DNA of 5,340 nt from Rhodocyclaceae bacterium UBA6160 (GTDB taxonomy: Bacteria; Pseudomonadota; Gammaproteobacteria; Burkholderiales; Rhodocyclaceae), in contig DIUK01000151.1 of NCBI GenBank assembly GCA_002422995.1, positions 1 to 5,340 on the forward strand, written 5' to 3'. Positions 1-5,340 of this stretch are shown one piece after another. Under the pieces are notes generated by a model. The model did no database searches and had not been told where the DNA came from. It saw only the letters and a program-made list of their open reading frames with translations. A program made the translations under genes and the position numbers. Numbering within the stretch: the first letter of the stretch is position 1; each line of letters opens with the position of its first letter.

Positions 1-766
1 ACGCTTCCAGCGTGAAATCCTCGAAACGGAAGGCGAAAATATCCTGCACCGCCGGGTTCAGCCGCATGCGCGGCAGCGGACGCGGTTCGCGCGTCAGTTG
101 CAGCCGGGTTTGTTCGAGGTGGTTGCTGTACAGATGGCAGTCGCCGCCCGTCCACACGAACTCGCCAGGTTGCAGTTGGCATACTTGCGCCACCATCAAC
201 GTGAACAGCGCATACGAGGCGATATTGAATGGCACGCCCAGAAAAATGTCGGCGCTGCGCTGATACAGCTGGCAGGAGAGCTTGTTGTCGGCGACATAAA
301 ACTGGAACAGCGCGTGGCAGGGCGGCAGCTTCATCTGCGGGATGTCCGCCGGGTTCCAGGCGGAAACGATGTGGCGGCGCGAATCCGGATTGTTTTTCAG
401 GCCGGTTATCAGCTGCGTGATCTGGTCGATCTCGCCTGCGGGGTTTGCGGCGGAAGGATTCGGCCAGTGCCGCCATTGATGGCCATACACCGGGCCCAGG
501 TTGCCATTTTCGTCCGCCCAGTCGTCCCAGATCGAGACGCCGTTTTCCTTCAAGTAACGGATGTTCGTTTCACCTTGCAAAAACCACAGCAGTTCGTGGA
601 TGATGGAGCGCAAGTGGAGTTTCTTGGTGGTCAGCAGCGGAAAGCCAGCCGCCAGGTCAAAGCGCATCTGATGGCCGAATACCGAGTGCGTGCCGGTGCC
701 GGTGCGGTCGGATTTTTCAGTGCCATGTTCTAGCACGTGGCGCATCAGGTCTAGGTATTGGCGCAT
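1..766 (-). CDS. thyA: Thymidylate synthase, 3'-truncated by window edge
   Basis: ThyA makes dTMP from dUMP using 5,10-methylenetetrahydrofolate, in the cytoplasm as a homodimer. Reading the minus strand from ATG at 766 gives 255 codons with no stop before the left edge. Family landmarks are visible: Arg21 in SDRTGTGT (phosphate binding), Glu58 in the HELLWFL segment, Arg130-Arg131, the catalytic Cys150 in LPPCHALFQF, the YQRSADIFLGVPFN block at 168-181 with Asn181, and His211/Tyr213 in the DCHLYSNH motif. Against E. coli ThyA (264 residues, Cys146), Cys150 is shifted by about four residues, explained by a longer loop near 103-112 (PNPSAANPAG). The visible protein ends at RFEDFTLEA, so only about 10-20 residues are missing. 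The start is forced: an in-frame stop lies at 785-787 and no other start codon lies between. No good Shine-Dalgarno precedes the ATG. GC is about 59% by hand count, higher than the following genes. Confidence 0.97.
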   Translation of the reverse strand, partial: MRQYLDLMRHVLEHGTEKSDRTGTGTHSVFGHQMRFDLAAGFPLLTTKKLHLRSIIHELLWFLQGETNIRYLKENGVSIWDDWADENGNLGPVYGHQWRHWPNPSAANPAGEIDQITQLITGLKNNPDSRRHIVSAWNPADIPQMKLPPCHALFQFYVADNKLSCQLYQRSADIFLGVPFNIASYALFTLMVAQVCQLQPGEFVWTGGDCHLYSNHLEQTRLQLTREPRPLPRMRLNPAVQDIFAFRFEDFTLEA

Positions 767-785
767 AGTGATTGGGTGGTCAGCC

Positions 786-791
786 TATAAT
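786..791 (+). promoter_or_regulatory. Candidate -10 box of the M17 peptidase gene
   Basis: A perfect TATAAT lies 29 bases before the ATG at 821, in the 54-bp gap between the divergent thyA and peptidase genes. No convincing -35 box is found 16-18 bases upstream. The nearest TTGGCG (758-763) is 22 bases away, and there is no TG extension. The position is right for a promoter with a short leader, but a chance match cannot be excluded. A minus-strand TAAAAT (806-801) in the same gap could serve thyA, also without a good -35. Confidence 0.3.
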
Positions 792-820
792 CAAATGGGT
801 ATTTTAACCGGAACCATGAC

Positions 821-2281
821 ATGGCTTTACCTAAAATTACGACGCACGCAGCCAATCAATTTACTGAGCTGAATCCAGTCAGCCATGGCTTGATGGTCAT
901 CCCCAAGGATGCTTGCTTGCCTGATGATTTAGCATTTCGCGATCAATGGCTGGCTGTTTTAGAGCGCAAAGACATAAAGCTGGCCGAATTGATTAAAACG
1001 CCGCTGGCGATAGATTTGGCGGATGGCCGCCGCAGAGTTTTATTGATGATCGATTTCACGTTATCGCGTTTTGAACAGCTCACGCGATTGCGCAAGGCGG
1101 TGATGCTGTTATTGGCAGAGTCGCCCAAAAAAATGATGTTATGGGTAACGGATGCTGATATGGCGCGTGATTTGATCTTTGTTACATTGATCAATAGTTT
1201 CCATTTGCCTGCCCGCCAGAAAAAACCTGCTGTTGCACTAGCTACAATTGATTTATTCAGCCCGCTGAAACCTGCGGATTTGCATCCTGTCATGGTGCTG
1301 GCCAAAGCCAACAATTTAGTGCGTGAATTAACTGCACTTGCACCCAATGAGCTCACACCCGCAACGTATCGACAGAAAGTCCGAGTCCAGGCTAAAGCGC
1401 ATGGACTGAGCATAGAAGAATATGACATCAAGCGATTGAGGAAAATGGGTGCCGGAGCCTTCTGTGCGGTAGCCCAGGGTTCAGATAAAGAGGATGCGGC
1501 AATTGTTCATTTGCAATATAAGCCATCCAAAACCTTGCATCTACCCAAGCGTCAAGTCAAGCATGTTGCACTCGTTGGCAAAGGAATTTGCTTTGATACT
1601 GGTGGGCATAATCTCAAGCCTGCGCGTTACATGGCGGGGATGCATGAGGATATGAACGGTTCTGCAGTGGCACTGGCAATTACGTTGGCGGCGGCTGAAA
1701 TGCAACTACCTATCGTGATTGATTGTTGGTTAGCGATTGCTCAAAACCATATTTCTGCCACCGCGTATAAACAGAATGATATTGTTACGGCGCTGGATGG
1801 AACGACGATCGAGATCGTGCATACTGATGCTGAAGGCCGCCTGGTTTTGGCCGATACATTGACATTAGCAATACGAAAAAAACCGGATTTAGTGATTGAT
1901 TTTGCAACTTTGACAGGTTCCATGCACGTTGCTTTAGGCAATCGCCAGTCAGGTGTTTTTGCAAGCACATCCACCTTGGCTGAGTTGGCTGTTGCTACGG
2001 GCGCGAGTAGCGGGGAACGTATGTGCATGTTCCCGCTTGCAGAGGATTATCTGCCTGCGCTGGATTCTAAAGTTGCGGACATCAAGCAATGCACCCTTGA
2101 TGGCGAGGCTGATCACATTTTGGCAGCCTTGTTTTTACAGCGATTTACAAACCATTATCCATGGATCCATGTTGATTTATCTGCATCGCGATGTAATGAA
2201 GGGTTAGGGGCGGTGGCCAGTGAAATTACTGGCTTTGGGGTGAAATGGGGTGCGGCCTTTTTGGTGCTTTGGGCAAAATAG
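821..2281 (+). CDS. M17 leucyl aminopeptidase family metallopeptidase
   Basis: A 486-residue protein of the M17 (PepA-like) family, dinuclear-metal cytosolic aminopeptidases that remove N-terminal residues from peptides and usually form hexamers. The C-terminal catalytic domain (about 165-486) carries all expected residues by alignment from memory: Lys254 and Asp259 in GKGICFDTGG, Lys266, Asp277 in HEDMNG, and Asp336, Glu338 and Arg340 in TDAEGRL. The LAPNELTP segment (173-180) and the C-terminal HVDLSAS (450-456) and TGFGVKWG (470-477) segments are also family-like. The N-terminal 160 residues are poorly conserved, as is normal for M17. Differences from the usual signature are His334 where the NTDAEGRL motif has Asn, and QNH (308-310) where most members have ENM. 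It is therefore more likely a second, divergent M17 paralogue than the main PepA, so no symbol is given. ATG at 821 is the first start after an in-frame stop at 788-790. GGA at 810-812 is a weak ribosome-binding site. No clear terminator follows. Confidence 0.92.
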   Translation: MALPKITTHAANQFTELNPVSHGLMVIPKDACLPDDLAFRDQWLAVLERKDIKLAELIKTPLAIDLADGRRRVLLMIDFTLSRFEQLTRLRKAVMLLLAESPKKMMLWVTDADMARDLIFVTLINSFHLPARQKKPAVALATIDLFSPLKPADLHPVMVLAKANNLVRELTALAPNELTPATYRQKVRVQAKAHGLSIEEYDIKRLRKMGAGAFCAVAQGSDKEDAAIVHLQYKPSKTLHLPKRQVKHVALVGKGICFDTGGHNLKPARYMAGMHEDMNGSAVALAITLAAAEMQLPIVIDCWLAIAQNHISATAYKQNDIVTALDGTTIEIVHTDAEGRLVLADTLTLAIRKKPDLVIDFATLTGSMHVALGNRQSGVFASTSTLAELAVATGASSGERMCMFPLAEDYLPALDSKVADIKQCTLDGEADHILAALFLQRFTNHYPWIHVDLSASRCNEGLGAVASEITGFGVKWGAAFLVLWAK

Positions 2282-2337
2282 GGCTTGTAGGTGGCTTCAT
2301 CTTGAGTCATCCGCTGGTCAGGATAAAAGTGGTAAAC

Positions 2338-2375
2338 TTGACAAAAATCCATTTGACATCATCAATTTGACATCA
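2338..2375 (+). repeat. TTGACA cluster with an 11-bp direct repeat
   Basis: The 151-bp gap 2282-2432 holds three copies of TTGACA, starting at 2338, 2353 and 2367 (steps of 15 and 14). The last two lie in an exact 11-bp direct repeat, ATTTGACATCA, at 2351-2361 and 2365-2375, separated by TCA. The boxes equal the sigma-70 -35 consensus, but only the third has even a poor -10 partner (TAAATC at 2389-2394, spacer 16). The cluster may hold the promoter of the downstream diguanylate cyclase gene, or be tandem sites for a regulator. The rest of the gap shows no small gene or strong hairpin. Confidence 0.55.
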
Positions 2376-2421
2376 GGTTGTTGAAGGGTAAATCTGTCTT
2401 CTATACCGGAAATTAAAAATC

Positions 2422-2425
2422 AGGA
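2422..2425 (+). promoter_or_regulatory. Ribosome-binding site of the diguanylate cyclase gene
   Basis: AGGA inside CAGGAAC, seven bases before the ATG at 2433. It is the clearest Shine-Dalgarno in the window and supports that start codon. Confidence 0.7.
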
Positions 2426-2432
2426 ACATTCA

Positions 2433-3320
2433 ATGACGGTGGCAAATAATTTCCGGAATAGCTTGGTTATCCTCGCAGAGGTTTTGACCATTGCTTTTGT
2501 GGCTTATCGTGAGTCGGCTACTTATTATTCGTTCGATGTTTTTTATTGCATCCCGATCATTCATGCCGCGAAATTAACTTCACTTCACGCCTTGCGTCGC
2601 TCTGATAAAAACATACCGACAGTCGTTGGGGCTTTTGTCGGTATTATTTGGACTACAGGTGAGTATTTGGCGGTGTATCCCGACTATCCATGGACAGCTT
2701 GGTTGCTTAACACATTTGCGCGTGGTGTTACTTTTACGGTGCTTGGTCGTGTGATGGTGAAAGTATGGTGCGAACGCGCTTGCGCGCGTAAGGATGTGTT
2801 GACGGATCTGGCCAATCGACTTGAATTTACTGAGCGCTTCGCAATAGAACAATCCAAAAGTGAACGTTCCCATAAACCGTATTCATTGGCATTTATTGAT
2901 ATTGATCAATTCAAGCTATTAAATGACGAGCATGGACATCAAGTAGGAGATGAAGCCCTTAAAGTGCTGTCCGGTATTTTGACTGGTAAGTCTAGGGCCG
3001 GAGATGTGGTTGCGCGCTTTGGCGGAGACGAGTTTGCGCTGCTATTTCCTGAAACAGATGAAGCTTCATGCGCTGTTTTGGCTGATCGTATTCTTGCGAT
3101 GGCAAAAACTGAATTTCAAGCACGTGGATGGCCTATTTCCTTGTCGATTGGCTGTGTTACGGCCTTAGGAAAAAATCAAAGTATTTCCGAGCTCTTGAAT
3201 GTGGCAGATGGCGAGATGTACGTGATGAAAAAAAATGCGCGTATCGCAGCGCAAGGTGGCGGCTCTATTTTGAAAGAAATCAACCTGGAAGACATCGTTC
3301 ATAAAATAGACGGTACTTGA
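2433..3320 (+). CDS. Membrane-anchored GGDEF diguanylate cyclase
   Basis: A 295-residue protein predicted to make cyclic di-GMP from two GTP at the inner membrane. Residues 1-112 are hydrophobic, with likely membrane segments near 10-26, 34-48, 61-82 and 87-110. No known sensor domain is recognised, although the YYSFDVFYCIPII stretch resembles the short four-helix regions of other proteobacterial GGDEF proteins. The GGDEF domain runs from about 119 to 280. It starts with DVLTDLANR (121-129), then FIDIDQFK (154-161, metal-binding Asp156), NDEHGHQVGD (164-173), and the active-site GGDEF at 197-201. An RxxD inhibitory site (Arg188, Asp191) sits five residues before GGDEF, so product feedback is expected. 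The C-terminal NVADGEMYVMKKNAR is a divergent form of the usual ADxAMYxAKxxGRN motif. No EAL or HD-GYP domain follows. It is probably transcribed alone, downstream of the TTGACA cluster, and converges on the deaminase gene. Activity is inferred from motifs; the input signal is unknown. Confidence 0.93.
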   Translation: MTVANNFRNSLVILAEVLTIAFVAYRESATYYSFDVFYCIPIIHAAKLTSLHALRRSDKNIPTVVGAFVGIIWTTGEYLAVYPDYPWTAWLLNTFARGVTFTVLGRVMVKVWCERACARKDVLTDLANRLEFTERFAIEQSKSERSHKPYSLAFIDIDQFKLLNDEHGHQVGDEALKVLSGILTGKSRAGDVVARFGGDEFALLFPETDEASCAVLADRILAMAKTEFQARGWPISLSIGCVTALGKNQSISELLNVADGEMYVMKKNARIAAQGGGSILKEINLEDIVHKIDGT

Positions 3321-3349
3321 GATTTTTCACATTCGCGAAACCTTGAATT

Positions 3350-4681
3350 TTAAGCAGTCAAACGATTGCGCCAGATGTGTATATGCGCCAAAAGCTGTTG
3401 CATATCAATGTCAATAGGCTTGCCATCATGCATTTTCAGCTTGCCAGCGACCCACGTATGGGTTACGTCATTTCTCCCGGCGGTGTAGACCAGATGTGAT
3501 GCTGGGTCAAAGCAAGGTTGCAATATCCAATCATCAAGACGGACTGCGCAAAGGTCTGCTGCTTTGCCCGGCAGTAATGAGCCAATTTGACTTTCCAAGC
3601 CCAAGGCGCGAGCACCATTGAGCGTTGCTGCTTGCAGGGTTTGGTGCGCTGAAAGAGCGGTTGCGTCTTCGTCCATTCCTTTGGCAAGCAAGGCAGTCAG
3701 GCGCATTTCCTGAAAAATATCAAGTCGATTGTTTGATGCCGCACTATCGGTGCCTAACCCGCAGTTGACGTCATGCTGAAGAAACTGAGTTATAGGCGGT
3801 AGGCCGCTACCGAGCTTGAGATTGGAGGTTGGGCAAAGCGCGACGTGACACCCTGTTAGTTTCAGGCGATCTATTTCAGTCGTGTCTAAATGAACTGCAT
3901 GCACTGCAATAAATTGTGGCCCGAGCAGACCCAGGTTATGTAGGCGTTGCAGCGGACGTATGCCATGTTTTTTTATGCTTTCAGTGATCTCGTGGCGAGT
4001 TTCATGCAAATGAGTGTGGATTGGGATTTCTAACTGCGCGGAGAGCGTGCCAATTTTTTCAAATGCTTTGTCAGATACAGTGTAGGGCGCATGGGGTGCG
4101 AGACTAAAGTTTATGTTCAGACACTCTTTGTAGGTATCTCGAAAAGCTAGTCCTTTGCTGAGGTAGTCATCCGCATCGGTGGCGTAGTTCGTGGGGTGAT
4201 CCATCACGACCAGGCCAAGTGTTGCACGCATGCCGGATTGGTTTACTGCTTCAGCGGCAGCGGCAGGGAAGAAATACATATCGTTAAAAGTCGTGATGCC
4301 TCCACGCAGCATCTCTGCGCACGCAAGCAGCGTGCCTGTATGCACAAAATCAGGGCTCACGTGCTGTGCTTCGGCTGGCCAGATATGCTTGGTAAGCCAG
4401 GTGTCGAGAGACAAATCATCGGCATAGCCGCGTAACAGCGACATGGCAGCGTGGGTGTGCAAGTTGATCAGGCCTGGCAGCAAGACATGCCCGGGTAAGC
4501 AGATTTTTTCCTTTGGTGCATAGCGCGTTGATGCTTCATCAACGGGGAGTAAATCCAGGATGATGCCATGGTTAATGGCCAGCGCATGATCTGTCAAGGT
4601 CACGCCATGGGGTTCAATAGGGATGATCCACTCTGGATAAATCAGCAGGTCGATGGCTAAAGGTGGCATTTCTGGGTTCAT
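3350..4681 (-). CDS. mtaD: MTA/SAH deaminase-type amidohydrolase (TRZ/ATZ family)
   Basis: A cytosolic amidohydrolase of the SsnA/MtaD group, which deaminates 5'-methylthioadenosine and S-adenosylhomocysteine to the inosyl forms, clearing by-products of methylation and polyamine synthesis. Counted from the ATG at 4681 it has 443 residues. Metal and catalytic residues are all present: the HxH pair in INLHTHAAM (75, 77), His197 in APHAPYT, His224 and Glu227 in THLHET, His261/His264 in VHAVHLD, and Asp312 in GLGTDSAASNN. The C-terminal GSLLPGKAADL returns to the beta-sandwich part typical of the family. Start choice: the open frame reaches a TTG at 4691-4693 just after stop codons. ATG at 4681 and ATG at 4667-4669 are alternatives, and none has a strong Shine-Dalgarno. 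The 4681 ATG is preferred as an ATG leaving a short tail before DLLIYPEW. It is divergent from gyrA and ends 29 bases from the GGDEF stop. Other COG0402 deaminases (8-oxoguanine, triazine) share the fold, so the substrate is inferred. Confidence 0.9.
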   Translation of the reverse strand: MNPEMPPLAIDLLIYPEWIIPIEPHGVTLTDHALAINHGIILDLLPVDEASTRYAPKEKICLPGHVLLPGLINLHTHAAMSLLRGYADDLSLDTWLTKHIWPAEAQHVSPDFVHTGTLLACAEMLRGGITTFNDMYFFPAAAAEAVNQSGMRATLGLVVMDHPTNYATDADDYLSKGLAFRDTYKECLNINFSLAPHAPYTVSDKAFEKIGTLSAQLEIPIHTHLHETRHEITESIKKHGIRPLQRLHNLGLLGPQFIAVHAVHLDTTEIDRLKLTGCHVALCPTSNLKLGSGLPPITQFLQHDVNCGLGTDSAASNNRLDIFQEMRLTALLAKGMDEDATALSAHQTLQAATLNGARALGLESQIGSLLPGKAADLCAVRLDDWILQPCFDPASHLVYTAGRNDVTHTWVAGKLKMHDGKPIDIDMQQLLAHIHIWRNRLTA

Positions 4682-4720
4682 CTTCGAATTCAATCAGAAT
4701 CAAGCACTTCAGACAACCGT

Positions 4721-4749
4721 CATATAGGTGTGCGCATGCTAAAATTGAA
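4721..4749 (-). promoter_or_regulatory. Candidate mtaD promoter
   Basis: On the minus strand, TTCAAT (4749-4744) is followed after exactly 17 bases by TATATG (4726-4721), about 40 bases before the mtaD ATG. The -35 match is weak. The arrangement overlaps the gyrA -10 candidate on the other strand. Prediction by eye only. Confidence 0.3.
4737..4745 (+). promoter_or_regulatory. Candidate extended -10 promoter of gyrA
   Basis: TGCTAAAAT forms an extended -10 element (TG, one base, then TAAAAT, one mismatch from TATAAT) about 50 bases before the gyrA ATG. The corresponding -35 position, CCGTCA at 4717-4722, is poor, which fits promoters that rely on the TG extension. A TTGAAC at 4745-4750 has no good -10 partner. 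Confidence 0.4.
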
Positions 4750-4796
4750 CACTTTTATCGCTATTGCCCGGTCATTATTTGATTGGGGCCGCCGAC

Positions 4797-5340
4797 ATGA
4801 ATTCGTTCGCAAAAGAAACGCTACCTATTAGTCTTGAAGAAGAAATGCGGCACTCTTATCTCGATTACGCGATGAGCGTGATTGTAGGCAGAGCGCTACC
4901 AGATGTTCGCGATGGTTTGAAGCCGGTTCATCGCCGTGTATTGTTTGCGATGCACGAACTCTCCAACGATTGGAACCGCGCCTATAAGAAGTCTGCGCGT
5001 ATCGTGGGTGATGTGATCGGTAAATACCATCCGCACGGCGATACAGCGGTTTATGACACCATTGTGCGCATGGCGCAGAACTTTTCGCTGCGCTACATGT
5101 TGGTGGACGGGCAGGGCAACTTTGGTTCGGTCGATGGTGATAATGCTGCAGCCATGCGTTATACCGAAGTTCGCATGGCGAGAATTGGCCATGAGTTATT
5201 GCTTGATATTGAGAAGGAAACAGTTGATTTTGGACCTAACTATGATGGGTCAGAGCAAGAGCCGCTGGTGTTGCCAGCGCGTATCCCGAATCTGCTGATC
5301 AACGGTTCTTCAGGGATCGCGGTGGGTATGGCGACCAATA
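4797..5340 (+). CDS. gyrA: DNA gyrase subunit A, N-terminal part (cut by window edge)
   Basis: GyrA is the DNA-cutting subunit of gyrase (A2B2), which introduces negative supercoils using ATP hydrolysed by GyrB. The visible 181 codons cover the start of the winged-helix/tower region. They include the opening ETLPISLEEEMRHSYLDYAM, GRALPDVRDGLKPVHRRVLFA (31-51), GKYHPHGDTAVYDTIVRMAQ (75-94) and the catalytic Tyr122 in AAAMRYTE, the residue that forms the covalent DNA link, preceded by Arg121. In the quinolone-resistance-determining region, position 83 is Thr and position 87 is Asp (E. coli numbering coincides). Thr83 occurs naturally in several Proteobacteria, so this is read as wild type. A GGGG at 4785-4788, eight bases before the ATG, is a plausible ribosome-binding site. 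ParC shares the fold, but the residues around 95-125 and the opening fit GyrA better. The full protein is normally about 850-900 residues, so most lies beyond the right edge. Confidence 0.97.
   Translation, partial: MNSFAKETLPISLEEEMRHSYLDYAMSVIVGRALPDVRDGLKPVHRRVLFAMHELSNDWNRAYKKSARIVGDVIGKYHPHGDTAVYDTIVRMAQNFSLRYMLVDGQGNFGSVDGDNAAAMRYTEVRMARIGHELLLDIEKETVDFGPNYDGSEQEPLVLPARIPNLLINGSSGIAVGMATN

Noticed and set aside
98..733. A 211-codon open frame on the plus strand
   Set aside because: It lies wholly antisense to thyA, whose minus-strand frame is conserved along its length. Long antisense frames are expected in GC-rich genes, and the product resembles nothing I recognise.
943..1431. A 162-codon minus-strand open frame
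   Set aside because: It is antisense to the M17 peptidase and shows no recognisable motif.
2155..2352. A 65-codon minus-strand frame reaching into the gap after the peptidase gene
   Set aside because: Most of it is antisense to the conserved peptidase C-terminus, and it has no clear ribosome-binding site or family motif.
2351..2375. CRISPR-like or transposon-end repeat
   Set aside because: There are only two 11-bp copies three bases apart, with no spacers, transposase gene or target-site duplication nearby.
3321..3349. Possible terminator in the convergent gap (contains the palindrome TTCGCGAA at 3332-3339 and T-rich ends)
   Set aside because: The palindrome cannot form a stem with a usable loop, and no longer inverted repeat followed by a T-run was found.
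4196..4435. Two plus-strand frames of 79 and 65 codons inside the deaminase gene
   Set aside because: Both are antisense to the conserved amidohydrolase frame and have no supporting signal.

Overview
The window looks like an ordinary chromosomal segment of a betaproteobacterium. The best clue is the 181-residue GyrA N-terminus. Its opening, its wild-type Thr83 and its 'FGSVDGDNAAAMRYTE' stretch match the usual betaproteobacterial form; Nitrosomonadales such as Methylophilaceae or Gallionellaceae are a guess only. No phage, transposon, CRISPR, tRNA or rRNA signal was seen, and no new multi-gene system.

Layout: (1) positions 1-766, minus strand, thyA (thymidylate synthase), cut by the left edge about 10-20 codons before its likely end; (2) a 54-bp divergent gap; (3) 821-2281, plus strand, a divergent M17 leucyl-aminopeptidase-family metallopeptidase; (4) a 151-bp gap (2282-2432) with three closely spaced TTGACA boxes, two of them inside an 11-bp direct repeat; (5) 2433-3320, plus strand, a membrane-anchored diguanylate cyclase with intact GGDEF and RxxD inhibitory sites; (6) a 29-bp convergent gap with no clear terminator; (7) 3350-4681, minus strand, an amidohydrolase of the MTA/SAH deaminase (MtaD, TRZ/ATZ) type; (8) a 115-bp divergent gap with candidate back-to-back promoters; (9) 4797 to the right edge, plus strand, the 5' third or less of gyrA.

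The genes do not form one pathway. ThyA (dTMP supply), MtaD (salvage of methylthioadenosine or S-adenosylhomocysteine) and GyrA (DNA supercoiling) are housekeeping functions. The M17 peptidase acts in peptide turnover, and the GGDEF protein would make c-di-GMP in response to an unknown membrane signal. Points worth a second look are the higher GC of thyA (about 59% by hand count, against about 43-44% in sampled lines of the two genes that follow), substitutions in the M17 signature motifs, the TTGACA repeat cluster, and the overlapping divergent gyrA/mtaD promoter candidates.
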